A stretch of 64,000 nucleotides of DNA from Gari tellinella (GCA_922989275.2 OV277858.1:102782794-102846793), one strand, 5' to 3'. Shown: positions 42,299 to 54,115, numbered from the stretch's first letter. Program-made: numbers and translations. Notes: generated by a model not told the origin, from the sequence alone.

Positions 42299-43153
42299 CT
42301 TTAAGTATCCTTAGTAACCAATCCAAGTTCATGTCTGTGTGGCTCCAAGGTCATAGGTCAGATTATCAAGAATCCCATTTACACACAAAGAAAACAAACA
42401 ATGAAAAGTTCCTGAGCCAAGTGGTCCAAGATGTTGGTTGGAAACTGTTCCAGAGATGAAAGGGAGGTGGTGATGATGATATTAGCTGTCAAGAGCCCTG
42501 CTAGACCAGGGCTATATGAAAGTCATCAGCTCTTTAACCTTTTGTTTTATGCTCCATAAGTAATTATCATATATCCTAGCAGATGGTTGCTTATAAAACA
42601 AGCTGAAAGAACATGTATAGCATTTTGTTTTACTTTCATCAACTCTTAGGCTAGAATACTCATGTTCCTTCAATTTAAAGTGCATTCTGGGTACTTTTAT
42701 TCTGCTTTAAGCAGGCATCTGTTTTCAAACAGGCTATTCGTCTGTAAATGACCTTTTTGTGTCAATGGGCCATACAACACCATTCATTCATTCATTCAAA
42801 TAGGCTATGGGGTTATGTGTTAAATAATGAAAACTGTGATGCTTAATTACAGAAATTTGTTTGTAAACAATTTAGATTTAGGTTAGAAACCACATTTTAT
42901 AATTCTCCTTCCTCTAACAGTCTTTAATAGACTAAGTTTCTCTGGATCAAGCTGCTTCCACCATGTGGAGAGAGAAACATGTTTCTCCAAACCAGCCTGG
43001 TAATGAAATGGGATTTTAAGCATTCTAAGGTTTCAAGCTAGTTAAAAAACAGCATGTTAGGTGTGATTACACTTCACCCAGAAATGTTAGCAACATTCTT
43101 ATAGTCCTTCCCCTCATACAAACCCTTTTACCCAGTACTCCTAAATAGAAATA

Positions 43154-43359
43154 CAGTAAAACCTCTTTATTACCACCACTAAAATGAAGGCTAATTGATT
43201 GTATAAAAGACAGATGCCAGCTTAAAAGCAAGGTGATAGTAAAACAGAAAGCTCCCAAAGTAGCTTTTTATTTTACTGCCACCTTGCTTTAAATAGTCAT
43301 ATGTCTTAAACATCTAGTAATTGAGACAATCTAGTGGGCCTAATGAGAGATTTTTACTG
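43154..43359. mobile_element. Class F TA-type hairpin MITE
   Basis: CAGTAAAACCTCTTTATTAC preceded by TA, right end GAGAGATTTTTACTG. Core TAAAACAGAAAGCTCCCAAAG with partner. Confidence 0.8.
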
Positions 43360-43379
43360 CAACCCTTTTCACACATTTA

Positions 43380-44090
43380 GCCTGTCTTGATAATGATCGA
43401 AAAGTCTGGGAAATTTTATGACAACTTTACCAATGCATGTTTAAAGCAGGCTGAAAGTAAAGCAGAAATCTCCCTTTGGGAGATATCTGCTTTAATTTCA
43501 GCCTGCTTTAAGCAGATACCTGGTATAAGCTCTTCAATGATTCGTAGTGGAAAAGGGGTGTTAATGGATAGAAGGCCTATGAGCAATTTTAATGAACAGT
43601 TCATGACCAGCACACTGGCACAGCTGATGACAATACCAGGCCGGCAGTACCTGGAATACAGGTGGGAAATAGGTGAGCCCAAACGGAAAACTCTTTTAAC
43701 CCATTTATACCTGTATATTGCCATGAACTCTCCCTGTATACTTGCCGGAAGATTTCATTGTAGATATAGGGGCGATCTAAAGACACTGCAGTGTTTGTTC
43801 ATACAGCAAAATATTTCACATGATAAAGCAAACTGTGGTGTCTTGTCAGGGTCTACATTGTTTGCTAATGTCAACAATAGAAGATAGTATAGGCTTTAAT
43901 TGGTTAATTGCTCTTTGAACTCTATGCCATGTACATGTATATGTACAGTCATGTTATATGTTCAGCATCATTATGGCTTTGAATGGACGTAAATTCTAGC
44001 TCTTAGAAACAGCAACTGTTCATGCAGCGACTTTAAGTGGTCACCTATCTTCAATACTAGAAACAGGCAATGGGATAATACATGTTGCAT
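43380..44090. other. Class A core plus unrecognised sequence
   Basis: An A-type core palindrome lies at 43441-43512 (AAAGCAGGCTGAAAGTAAAG, loop TCTCCCTTTGGGAGA). Beyond it a 166-codon plus-strand ORF (43387-43887) starts in the palindrome, contains STLAQLMTIPGRQYLEYR and ends in a decayed class C core. I do not recognise a family and treat it as probably non-coding. Confidence 0.45.
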
Positions 44091-44520
44091 TTAACCCATT
44101 ACCCCATAGCCTGTTTCTAGTTTTGAAGCTAGTTGACCACTTAGAGCAGGCTGAAAGTAAAGCAGAGTGCACCTTAAACTTAATGCCATTTACATGTATA
44201 TGTAAAGTCAAGTCATGCTATATTCAGCACCATATAAGCTTTGAGTGGACGTAAATTCTTCAGCCACTTTTCAACCTGCTTTAGCCCATTACCCCATAAA
44301 TACGCATTTTAACGCCTTTAATTTATTTCACCACTTAAGAAAATAGTTCTAATTCATACAATTATGAATATATATAATAAGAAAAAAATTCCATTTTCTA
44401 GTAGATGGTAGCTTAAAGCAGGTTGAAAGTAAAGCAGAATGTGCCATAAGGCACATTCTGCTTTACTTTTAACCTGCTTTAAGTGGCCATCTATCTTCAA
44501 TACTAAAAATAGGCTATAGT
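44091..44520. mobile_element. Class A MITEs, rearranged cluster
   Basis: A left end (TTAACCCATTACCCCATAGC, 44091) breaks off in its core at about 44180. A second copy from about 44282 has a full core (44410-44482) but mutated ends. Confidence 0.7.
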
Positions 44521-44569
44521 GGTCACCTGTCTTCAATGCACTGTAGGTGTTGAAAGAGTTGACCAGGAT

Positions 44570-44786
44570 TACCCAATACCCTTTCAATTTGTTCCTTCAC
44601 AGAAGAAAATAGGTGTACTTTAAACAGTCATGAATATGCACCATAAGAAATATATTTTATATTCATGAAAATTGTAACTTAAACCAGAAGTAAAGCAGAA
44701 AATGCCTTAAGGCACATTCTGCTTTATTCTCAACCTGCTTTAAGTGGCTACCAAGTCTTCAAATAAGAAAAATGGGCTAATTGGTT
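44570..44786. mobile_element. Class A MITE, eroded
   Basis: Arm ACAGTCATGAATATGCACC and core GCAGAAAATGCCTTAAGGCAC with complement. Ends not preserved. Confidence 0.65.
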
Positions 44787-44952
44787 GAGAGATCTTGATG
44801 CTTTATTGCTGTATGATGTGACTCAAACACAGGTAAACCTTTGTTTGATATTCAGGCCAAAATGCCTATAATACACAGAAATGAAAAAAACAACACATGT
44901 CATGATTTTTTCATCCATGAAACAGAAAATGGTGCTTGAACGTTTATCCTGT

Positions 44953-45055
44953 CAGGGGCTCTAGATAAGAGGGAGTAACTCAAAGACTTCCAACATTTCT
45001 ACTAAAGATATGCATGTCAAGTCCATGGTTTTGATTGCTCATTCAAATTGTCTCT
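44953..45055. mobile_element. Class D MITE, left half
   Basis: CAGGGGCTCTAGATAAGAGG to CTCATTCAAATTGTCTC. Cut by a class A element whose TTAA starts at 45056. Confidence 0.7.
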
Positions 45056-45440
45056 TTAACCCATTACTCCATAGATTTTTATGCCATTAATTTATTCCTC
45101 CGTTGATGAAAATTGTTCCACTTAATACAGACAGAAATATGTATTGTGAGAAATATTTCTTATATCTTTAGCAGATGTTGGCTTATAGTAGGCTGAAAGT
45201 AAAGCAGAATGTGGCTTAAGGCACATTCTGTATGTTCCTCCACTGAAGAAAATAGTTCCAATTTATACTGTCAAGAATATGTACTATAAGAGACATTTAC
45301 TATGTCCTAGCAGATGGAAGCTTAAAGCAGACTGAAAGTAAAGCAGAATGCGCTTAAGGCGCATTCTGCTTTACTTTCAACCTTCTTTAAGTAGTCATAA
45401 TTTTGTCTTCAAACTAGAAACAGGCTATGGGGTAAGATAC
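45056..45440. mobile_element. Class A composite, two copies fused
   Basis: TTAACCCATTACTCCATAGA (45056) through a full left arm to half a core at about 45230, then a second arm and full core (45322-45389). It ends GGCTATGGGGTAAG. Confidence 0.7.
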
Positions 45441-45501
45441 AAAAAGGTCATTGTTGCAGAAAGCTTTTACAGGAGTTTTTCTGCATTACTTTAGTCCTGT
45501 A

Positions 45502-45715
45502 TTAACCCTTAGCCCGCCAAATAAATTGTCGTCTGCTATATTTCTCGTCTGCTTCAAGTTTCAAAGTGCTTCAAAGTTGCTCAAAATTGCTGAAAATGTT
45601 GTCTGAGTGTCAAATAGCTTGGATCCGGATGAGACGCCGAGTTACTTGGCGTCTCATCCGGATCCAAGCTGTTTGCATATGGAGCTGTAGTCGTGAGTGG
45701 CAGGCTAAGGGTTAA
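45502..45715. mobile_element. Class B-type hairpin MITE, intact
   Basis: TTAACCCTTAGCCCGCCAAA to GTGGCAGGCTAAGGGTTAA with TTAA at both ends. Core GGATCCGGATGAGACGCC, then GGCGTCTCATCCGGATCC, is perfectly paired. It sits in the TTAA of a TGCAGAAAGCTTTT hairpin remnant (CCTGTATTAAGC). Confidence 0.9.
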
Positions 45716-46097
45716 GCTACTACATTTATATAGCACTACAATTTCTGATTTTCATCTTCTTTTATTTGTTGCCACTTAATACAGGTCATATTGTAGCGAG
45801 TTGTGCGCGAGTTAACTTTTTTTGTGCGTAAAATTTAATTGTATAGTTTTCAATACCTCATGCCATAGGTCTGGGAAATAACACTTCTTAATTAGCCAGA
45901 AACAAAATGTTTCCCAATTTATAATACAGGCTGCAAATTCAAAATTTGAGAATTGTGGTCCTCTTAAAATGTATTGCTCTACTGAGCAAAGTTAATGGTC
46001 CTCAGTTCCTTGTGTTTCTGTTCTGTGTTCAACTATTGGGAAGACTTTTGACACTACAGTAATGTCACACAGTCAATCCGGTAGTAATAGTTAATTT

Positions 46098-46248
46098 AGG
46101 GCTCAAGATAAGAAGGAGAAATCTGAATATGTCCAGCATTTCTTCATGTCAACATCCAATTCCTATGGTGTAACTATTTATTAGAATTGTGTTGAAACAT
46201 AGGGTTCAATGCAGTCATACTCCCCTTGAAATACTCTCCTTATCTAGA
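46098..46248. mobile_element. Class D MITE, degraded
   Basis: AGGGCTCAAGATAAGAAGG at the left, CTCTCCTTATCTAGAG at the right, core mostly lost. Confidence 0.65.
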
Positions 46249-46642
46249 GAAAACTGTAATAACTCTTCTATCTTTCCCTTCATGGCCACCATTGCATATC
46301 ACAGATCATGAGATGTTACATATCAGATATTACATATCACAGATATTACATATCACAAGATATTAGACATATCACAGATATCCAACTATAGCCTATAATA
46401 TTCATGTACAGTAAAACTACCACTAAAACGATGGCTAAATAACGTTATAAAAGACAGGTGACAGCTAGCTGAAAGTAAGGGGACCGGGTCTACACTGTTT
46501 GCTAATTTTGAGCGGTATTCATTAATTACTCAGAATTCCAAATAGACTGGCTCATGTTTTGGTAACTAAAATGATCCACAAGGGAATATAATAACCCACA
46601 AGAGTTGTTTTCTCTTTTGCAGCTTGTTCTGCATATATAGTA

Positions 46643-46845
46643 CATTAAAATTTCTCTATTACGACCACTACATTGTGTTAATAAGTTGGTGTTAAAAACA
46701 GGTGACTGCTTAAAGCAAGGTGACAGTAAAACAAAGCTCCTACAGGAGCTTTCTGTTTTACTGTCACCTTGTTTTAAGCTGTCACCTGTCTTTTATGCAA
46801 TCAATTAGCCTTCGTTTTAGCGGTCGTAATAGAGAGGTTTTACTG
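46643..46845. mobile_element. Class F TA-type hairpin MITE
   Basis: Right end AATAGAGAGGTTTTACTG followed by TA. The left end is mutated (CATTAAAATTTCTCTATTAC). Core AAAGCTCCTACAGGAGCTTTC with long matching arms CAAGGTGACAGTAAAAC. Confidence 0.85.
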
Positions 46846-46961
46846 TATAAAACGAGTTTCTGTGTGTGTCTGTGCTTCACCTGAGTTAAGACAGGTAAAT
46901 GCTACAGATGTGTCATCTCTCCTCATACAGTTGCCTTGTAACTTCTGTTTGAGAAATTGCA

Positions 46962-47100
46962 GAGCTCAAAGATAAGGGGAGTATTTCAAAAACTAAAATT
47001 TTTATTTCTGCATTGAAGCCTATTGTGTCACTACTCATTCGAATCGTCTCTTCGAGACGATTCTAATGAGTATAGTAACACCATAGGATTTGGCGCTCTT
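46962..47100. mobile_element. Class D MITE, right end lost
   Basis: CAGAGCTCAAAGATAAGGGG, core AATCGTCTCTTCGAGACGATT, ends at CATAGGATTTGGCGC. Confidence 0.75.
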
Positions 47101-47334
47101 CATAGGTACACTGTTTATGAATGATGAGTATACTTGCCGCTTAGGTTTGAAATTGCAAAAAGCATGATCTTATGCTAATCCCATGTGTGCATTAACAATT
47201 TTCAGAAACATTTGCTTCAATGTATTCAGGGAGTATCTCTCCACCATCCTTGTGTAAATGTCCGCTAACGAGGGACCCCATTTTCAACTTGCTTAATTAA
47301 TTGTCTAACTCTTCTCTTGCCAATCACATAAATA

Positions 47335-47503
47335 CTAAAACCTCTCTGTTATGACCACTATATAAAGTTTGATTCGGGTGTTTATGGCAGGCGGTTCCTA
47401 TTGGAGCTTTCTGCTTTACTTTCATCTTGCTTTAAGCCATCACCTGTGTTAAATATCAATTAGTCTACGTTTATGTGGTCGTAAAAGAGGGGTTTTGCTG
47501 TAC
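47335..47503. mobile_element. Class F MITE, half core
   Basis: ACTAAAACCTCTCTGTTATG to GTAAAAGAGGGGTTTTGCTG. Only the right half of the core hairpin remains. Confidence 0.7.
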
Positions 47504-47668
47504 TAGGAATACTGTGAATATGACTTTTTCAAGCTGTTTGGATTTTGATGAAAGATGCTGGCTTTCCAGTAATGACACTCTCAGATTGCACATATTACAG
47601 AAAGTCAAACTGCATTTTTGAAAAAGAGAACTTGTTTAAATTTATGCTAAAAAAAAGTACCAAAAGGG

Positions 47669-47877
47669 TTAATTCTTGGCATATTATGGGGAAACTTGAC
47701 AGTTTAGATCAAGATTAGAATGATGTATTGATCAATAATTTGAAGTTTCATCAGGATCTAAACTGTTTGACATTCTGGCTCTATTTTAAAAATGATTTTT
47801 TAGACAAATCTAATTTTGAAACAATAGCAGACGACTATTGTTGCAGACATTAAAAAACAAATACTTACTTAGGGTTA
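47669..47877. mobile_element. Class B-like MITE, degraded core
   Basis: TTAATTCTTGGCATA to ACTTAGGGTTAA, TTAA at both ends. Core arms GTTTAGATCAAGATTAG and ATCAGGATCTAAACTG are only partly complementary. Confidence 0.65.
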
Positions 47878-47919
47878 AAAGCTAAGTGGAGTTGTCTGGG
47901 TCAGTCTAAAGTCTACAGT

Positions 47920-48115
47920 AAATCTTGTTCAATGCGGCCACTATTGGAATTAGCATAGAGGCCCTCTCAAAACATGTGATTGCTTAATGCAGAGTTTAAA
48001 TAATGCAGAAAGGAGCTTTCTGCATTATTTTAATCCTGCATTAAGTAACTACTTATCTTTAAGATTTAATTATGTGTTTCCTACTGAGTGGTCGCTTAAT
48101 GCTAGATTGATTGTA
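47920..48115. mobile_element. TA-type hairpin element with TTAATGCAG core
   Basis: Core TGATTGCTTAATGCAGAG, AATGCAGAAAGGAGCTTTCTGCATT, AATCCTGCATTAAGTAAC. The outer AATGCGGCCACT and AGTGGTCGCTTAATG are weakly inverted. Same core as 511-619. Confidence 0.7.
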
Positions 48116-48404
48116 GTTCCCCATCCTGGGATTAGATTTGAAATGTAAATAATTGTGAATCACATCAGGGGGGTGTGGCAGCTAGCTAGGTTATGAATAA
48201 TTCAGAGGCAGACTTATAGATTGCTCATTACTTTAATGGATATTGAATGTTTGGTGATGGAAGATAATTATGTACCTCTCATAATCATTATCAGCTTGCT
48301 TCTCTCGATTTAAAAGATTTTTCTTTTAAAAACAACAACTGATAAATTAACTCACTTTACAGAGGGTCAGTTTCCTGAATAGATGAATTACGTTCACTCC
48401 TATG

Positions 48405-48666
48405 TTAACCCGGCCATTACCCCAGAACTTAACGTTTCTTGTTTTGAAGATAGGTGACCACTGAAAACAGGTTGAAAGTAAAGCAGAATGCAGAGGCATA
48501 TTCTGCTTTACTTTCAGACTGCTTTAAGCAACTTATTTTACTATGTTATAGAAAATATTTCTTATGCTGAATATTATTGACTACGGTATATAAAGTGGAG
48601 CTAGGTTCTTCAGTGGAGGAACAGATTAGAGGTGTAAAAAGGCGTGTTTGTGGGGGTAATGAGTTA
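48405..48666. mobile_element. Class A MITE
   Basis: TTAACCCGGCCATTACCCCA at the left, core GGTTGAAAGTAAAGCAGAATG with complement, right end GGGGGTAATGAGTTAT (mutated TTAA). Confidence 0.78.
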
Positions 48667-48725
48667 TGACAGGTGATGATCTAATGCCGTATAAAAGTAA
48701 AGCAGAGAGCTTCTATAGTCCTGCA

Positions 48726-48966
48726 TTAATCTATTACCCCATAGCCTGTTTCTAGTTTTGAAAACAATTTGCTACTTAAAGCAGGTTGAAAGTAAAGCAG
48801 AATGCGCCTTAAGGCGCATTTTGCTTTACTTTCAGCCTGCTTTAAGCTTTTATCAGCTAGAATATAGAAAATATTTCATATGATTCTTATTTGCAACTAT
48901 ATAAATTAGAACTGTTGTCTTCAGTAGAGGAATAAATAAAGGCATATTTATGGGTAAATGGGTTAA
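48726..48966. mobile_element. Class A MITE, intact
   Basis: TTAATCTATTACCCCATAGC to TATGGGTAAATGGGTTAA. Core loop GCGCCTTAAGGCGC fully paired. Confidence 0.87.
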
Positions 48967-48999
48967 ACTGCAACATGTACTGTTGAGTATTGACTGTTC

Positions 49000-49490
49000 A
49001 TCATCTTTTGAGAAGCAGGGGTCCCTCTTATGAAACATCATAGGACACAAACAAGTCAAAACTTTAATGTACACCTTATTTGAAAAAAATATCATTTCTC
49101 AATCTAAACCTGTCCTTTCAAGAGTATTCCAAAGAGATGTCACAAGACAGGATTAGATGGAGAAATAATAATAATTGGAATTTTAGACTGACTTACGACA
49201 CTATTTGTTGCATGACGTTTCGTAAGATGGGTCCTTGGTTGGTGCTAGTGTAATTGTACCGGCTAACATTTTCTCCATCTAACCCAATGTAATGGCTTCA
49301 TATGAGAATATATAATGGGCATTTTACACATAGAATTCTTGACAATTATCCGTTGTGCCATAAAATAGGATATGGGTGTTTGTCATGCAATCGTTTCTGG
49401 CCATTGCCCATTGTCACATGTTGTCTTGTCAATATACTAGTAGCTAGGGTTGCACAGGGCTGCAGATGTCACCATCAGACCTGCAGGGCT
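49000..49490. other. Unannotated stretch
   Basis: No gene or named repeat recognised. TAATAATAATTGGAATTT is a short AT-rich tract at about 49168. Confidence 0.4.
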
Positions 49491-49493
49491 CCA

Positions 49494-49680
49494 GAATGGC
49501 AGATAAGGGGAGTATTTCAAAAACTAAAATCTTTATTTCTACATTAAACCCTTTGGTGACACTACTTATTAGAATCGTCTCTTCTTGAAGAGACAATTCT
49601 AATGAGGAGTGACACCATAGCGCTTAATACAGAAATAAAGATTTTAGTTTTTGAAAAAACTCCCCTTATCTGGAGCTCTG
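49494..49680. mobile_element. Class D hAT-like MITE with 7-bp internal insertion
   Basis: CAGGGCTCCAGA then AATGGC then AGATAAGGGG, right end CCTTATCTGGAGCTCTG. Core GTCTCTTCTTGAAGAGAC. Confidence 0.85.
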
Positions 49681-50253
49681 CACACATTTCGCTAACATTT
49701 TTTCAGGCTTGCTTGTCTGTTAATGTATTTTGTTTGTTTCTGTGGGTAGGAAAGGTTAGACATTTTCTGTCGGATAATTTGGAAAAATGTCACAAAGAAT
49801 TCTTAAAGTCACATAATTTTATAAATGTCTGTCTGGGCCTGCTGGTTGTTTGCCCTTATTGTTCAGAAAACGAGTGTATGCATCCTTTGCAAACTGAGTA
49901 GACCCAGATTAGAGGGCTCCTAGAGGTCTTCACTGATTGTTTTAAACTTTAGTTACTGTCTGGAAACAGCAATCAAAACAGCAATACAAAAATGGAATAC
50001 ATGATTGTTACATGCATTGGAAATGTTGTTTTCAGTCCAGGAATATAAACACTGAAATATTCATTGCAATCCACAGAGGGAGGAAATAATGGCTACTATG
50101 TTTTATTTTCTGTGGGCAGCTATATTTAGTGCCCCTCAGGTTAAGGTTAAGACAATGACATGTTTCACTTGAAGAAAAATACCATTCAAGACCATTCTTA
50201 CGAGAAGTCACAACATGGGTTTTTTGTGGAGACATAAAATATTTATTATTTTA

Positions 50254-50430
50254 AATTATTAAACCTCTCCCCCCCCCCCCCCCCCCCCTCCCTCTCCATA
50301 GCTTGTGTTCAGTATTGAAGACAGATGGTTCCTTAAAGCATGCTGAAAGTAAAGCAGAATGTGCCTTAGGGCACATTCTGCTTTAATTTGAGCCTGCTTT
50401 GTTGAACAAGCATCTGCTCCTATTCTTGAT
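50254..50430. mobile_element. Class A MITE with expanded poly-C end
   Basis: TTAAACCTCT is followed by a run of 20 C (50269-50288) where the A end normally reads ATTACCCC, then CTCCATAGC. Core GCAGAATGTGCCTTAGGGCAC is paired. Confidence 0.75.
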
Positions 50431-50897
50431 AAAAATGTCCTTTCATTCTACCGAGTCTCCTAAAGGAGCTTTCTGCTTTATTTTCATTTTCTTTTAGCAT
50501 TTATCCCGTCTGACACACAGCTTGTTATAGGTGATTTGCACTTTTGGAGGATAGCTTAAAGGTTATTACCTAGTATTTCATTCTCATCACTGATTGTATA
50601 TAATTTATTTATTAACTCTGCTATTATGAGTTTCGTAATGATCCTAAATGGAACAGACAGGCCTGAGCAGTCTGATCAGGGTCTACACTGTTGGCCATTT
50701 TAGTTGCATGCACCTTTTGCACATTAAACAATTTGTTCAAATTTTATAATAATTACCTATACATGTAGTACATTTTATAATAATTACGTTTACAGTAGTT
50801 ACATACGTAGTCATAGTGTCCCAAGCTTTAAGACTTTCATAGTGCGTCATTGTACTCGCAATAAGGTTCGTGTTCAGTGTTTTAAGTATTTTTAAGG

Positions 50898-51157
50898 TTA
50901 ACCCTTTCCCTCATAGAAGCGACTTTTAGCATATTGAATTCATTCCTCTGCTGAAGAAAATAGCTCCAGTTTATACCCTCATGAACAATTACCATAACAA
51001 ATATTTTATATAGCCTAGCAGATGATAGAATACTAGTTTAAAGCAGGCTGAAAGTAAAGCACAATGTGCCTTAAGGCACATTCTGCTTTACTTTCAACCT
51101 GCTTTAAGTGATCACCTGTCTTTAATGTTATAAACAGGTTATTAGGTAAAGGGTTAA
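50898..51157. mobile_element. Class A MITE, intact
   Basis: TTAACCCTTTCCCTCATAGA to TTAGGTAAAGGGTTAA, 260 bp. Core about 51040-51110. Confidence 0.88.
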
Positions 51158-51439
51158 AGTCAAGATAAGGGGGGAAATCAGATTTTTGCTTTACTTTCAT
51201 CTTGATTTCAGTTGCAATCTGTGTTATAAACAGCAGTCAGTCAAGGACATGAGGTTTCAGTGTATTAACCATCTAGGCGAGACTGCCAACTACATAAAAC
51301 TCTGACATTTACGTAAGGAGTAATGAGTTTATATTGTTCTTTAGACAGTCGCATCACAGCAGCTATAACCTTTAATTGCACTGAGTTACCAAATGAAGAA
51401 AAATCAATTTCTGAATAATAAAACACTCCATGTTTTAAG

Positions 51440-51540
51440 AATATAAAATTATGATAAACAGTGCATGCCCTTATCAGAGTGCTCCTGAAGGATTCCTCTG
51501 ATCAGGGTCTACACTGTTTGCCAAAGCTGTATAGCTGGTT
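51440..51540. mobile_element. Class C MITE core
   Basis: GATAAACAGTGCATGCCC to TGATCAGGGTCTACACTGTT with partly complementary centre. Ends not preserved. Confidence 0.65.
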
Positions 51541-51693
51541 TATAACTTGCTTCCCTCACAGTAAGGGTTGAAAGAAGCTATAATTCTTATTTATATTTAG
51601 GCTATATTTAAATTGGCCTTTCAAATTTGTAGTATAAATCTGTGTGTGAGATTTTAAATCTGCATGAAGTAATTACAGTATTAGGCACCAAAT

Positions 51694-52070
51694 ACAGTAA
51701 CACCTCTCTATTAGGACCACTTAATTGGTGGTAATTATTGGGTGTAATACAGCAGGTGGCTACTTCTGTTTTACTGTCATCTTGCTTTAAGCTGTCACCT
51801 GTCTTATACAATCAAGATTCAAGATTTAATTTCATCAGGCATATAATATGCATAATTATGATGTGAACATTACTAAACAAAAACAACAAGACAACTACAG
51901 GCAACCAAATATTATAAAGGCATAACATATTTCGATACATACTTGTTTACCCCTGAATTTTTTTTCCCGATGAACACTTCCAATCTATAGTGACTTCAAG
52001 TAACTTTCACCATTAGTGGCTAGCTTTTAAATAGCCTTCGCTTTAGTGCTCGTATTAGAGAGTTTTCACT
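51694..52070. mobile_element. Class F MITE interrupted by ~200 bp
   Basis: CAGTAACACCTCTCTATTAG to GAGAGTTTTCACTG. The right arm is split between ACAATCA (51828) and ATAGCCTTCGC (about 52031). The insert starts AGATTCAAGATTTAATTTC and may be a LINE 3' tail, which I cannot confirm. Confidence 0.65.
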
Positions 52071-52136
52071 GTATTAGGCTCCAAGTACAGACAACATGAC
52101 TTGATTTCAGCTACATGGCCAAAATCAGTATCTCTT

Positions 52137-52626
52137 GAACTCAATGAGCCCTTGCCACGAGAATACTTGTACTTTATAAACCGAGTACCTGTGAAGAGTA
52201 CATTTAATGCAAAGAGTGTAGACTGAGATCAGACAGGAGTCATCTGATCTGACCAGGGTCTGCTCTGTTCGTCATTTTGCAACACATTGTAATAAACACC
52301 TCTTAGTAGTTGAAAATGGTCTTGACTTAACCCTTTCCCTCATAGAAGCGCCTTTTAGCACATTTAATCCATTCCTCCACTGAAGAAAATAGTTCAAATT
52401 TATACACTCTTGAAAAATGAACTGTAAGAAAAAAATTCTAAATCCTAGCAGATGATAGCTTAAAGCAGGTTGAAAGTAAAGCAGAATGTGCCTTAGGGCA
52501 CATTCTGCTTTACTTTCAACCTGCTTTAAGTGGTCACATGTCTTGAAAACTAGAAACAGGCTATGTGGTAAATGGTTAATTGGTGATTAGAATTTTAATT
52601 GGAAGTTTCAGGAGTCAATGAGTTAA
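52137..52626. mobile_element. Class C MITE interrupted by class A
   Basis: Left end CTCAATGAGCCC, core about 52205-52270, and GTCATTTTGCAA. The right end GAAGTTTCAGGAGTCAATGAGTTAA closes at 52626. A class A copy occupies a TTAA within its right arm. Confidence 0.8.
52327..52579. mobile_element. Class A MITE nested in class C
   Basis: TTAA at 52327-52330 and 52576-52579, 253 bp, intact core. This is the reverse of the C-in-A case at 31239. Confidence 0.9.
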
Positions 52627-52773
52627 CATAGTAAAAATTCATGGTTGAAGTTTCAGAACAGAAATGCAGGCACCTGTTACATAAACGATTATTATGTCTG
52701 ATTCCGATTTAAGATTATGGACACTGGAATTTTGAAAATTGAATCATTGGCTGTTTTAAATACAGACATCAGC

Positions 52774-53024
52774 TTAACCCTTTGAACCCTAGTCCCGCAT
52801 ATAGGCGTACTTTTCAAACGGTGTACATGTGAATAATACACTTGTCCTATGCAAACAGTGAAGACCCAGATCAGAGGGCTCCAAAAGGAGCCCTCTGATC
52901 AGGGTCTTCACTGTTTGTCATAATGCCAAACATTGACAAAAACAACCCTTAAAAGTCAGAAATGGACTAGACTAAAATGGAAACTGGAATTGTCCAATTA
53001 AAGTTTCAGGGAGGAAAGAGTTAA
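52774..53024. mobile_element. Class C MITE nested in an F/I-type hairpin
   Basis: TTAACCCTTTGAACCCTAGT to GGGAGGAAAGAGTTAA. It is the opposite orientation of the 15339 and 34090 copies. The flanks ACAGACATCAGC and AGCAAGATGAAAATAAATC join at one TTAA to give a typical F core. Confidence 0.9.
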
Positions 53025-53265
53025 AGCAAGATGAAAATAAATCAGAAAGCTCCTATAGAGGCTTTCTGCTCTAATTTCATTTGGTATTTAAGCTACTATA
53101 GCTGAATAAAAAACTTGGTCAAAATGTTTGCCTTATTCAAATCTAGGTCAAGTTCAAATGTTGTTTACGATGGGTTAAAAAAAAAAGTCACTCGGTGTCT
53201 GGTCAAATCCTAGAAAAAATATTGTTAACACTCTACAGACCACATTTGCACTTTATTTGTAAATG

Positions 53266-53542
53266 AATTAGAATATAACCTACGGTACATTTTTAACCAA
53301 TCAAACTGCCTTTTGCACCCTATTAAGTACGGCACAAATTAATCATTAAGAATTTTGTTGTGCTTCGACACTGCGTGGTGTCTGCACGCGGTATAGCTAA
53401 CTCCGCGTCGTAGCAACTAGTTGTAAAGACTGCCATATATGGGCGATCTTGTAACAACCAGAATAAGCCAGGTTTGTTTACGAAAATGTGGGAATGTTAT
53501 AGTCCTCGGCCACTCAAAATATTAGGTTATATTCTAAAATCT
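53266..53542. mobile_element. Small element with TTAGAATATAACCTA ends
   Basis: TTAGAATATAACCTA at about 53268 and its complement TAGGTTATATTCTAA at about 53523. It splits the AGGTCA-type repeat. The interior has a higher GC content (CGTGGTGTCTGCACGCGG) and no ORF. Confidence 0.7.
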
Positions 53543-53604
53543 AGTGTCAAGTTCAAATATGGGTCACCAGCAGTCAAAAACTAGGTCAAATCATAGAAAT
53601 ATCT

Positions 53605-54115
53605 TGTAAATATATTGATGTCCTCAGCAAAGCTGCCATAACAACAATCCAAGCAATGCTCACTGAAAGGCGTCTTTGATGGCTCGGACATGTGCACCGC
53701 ATGGACAAGGGACGCATTCCCAAAGACTTGTTATTTGGCCAACTTGAAGCTGGAACTCGACCAACGGCCGCCCATTTCTTCGCTTCAAAGACGCCTGCAA
53801 GAGGGACCTTAAGTCTGTCCATATAAATGTTGACAGCTGGGAAAGACTTGCTTCAGACCGCAACCAATGGTGGCACACTATAAAAAGCGGAGTAAAGAAG
53901 TCAGAAGAGAAACGATCTGAAAAGAGGGATCTCAAGAGGATAAGCCGGAAGGCATCATATGCCAGAGATGACACAATATTCATCTGCGTGGATTGTACAA
54001 GGGACTGTCACTCAAGGATTGGTCTTCACAGCCACAGCAGACGCTGTTCCAAAACAACAACAAATGAGCGCAATCCATTGTCTACAGAGACAGACGGAGG
54101 CCGATGATGATATTA
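53605..54115 (+). pseudogene. 3' end of a LINE (reverse transcriptase C-terminus)
   Basis: Plus-strand translation gives WLGHVHRMDKGRIPKDLLFG and, in other frames, FKDACKRDLKSV, WERLASDRNQWW and a terminal zinc-knuckle-like FICVDCTRDCHSRIGLHSHS. This matches the conserved tail of a large class of animal LINEs (RWLGHVxRM, GRP..R..D, SRIGL.SH.R.C). An in-frame stop before WLGHV and at least one frameshift near 53765 show it is dead. The 3' end has GATGATGAT repeats. It interrupts the AGGTCA-type repeat. Confidence 0.85.

Noticed and set aside
43387..43887. 166-codon plus-strand ORF, longest after the LINE RT
   Set aside because: It begins inside a class A core palindrome and ends in a class C remnant. 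No domain or splice evidence. The overlapping minus-strand ORFs are mirror products of the palindrome.
44400..44485. Class A cores as microRNA precursors
   Set aside because: Hairpins are near-perfect, multi-copy and transposon-embedded, unlike conserved miRNA loci. Small RNA data would be required.
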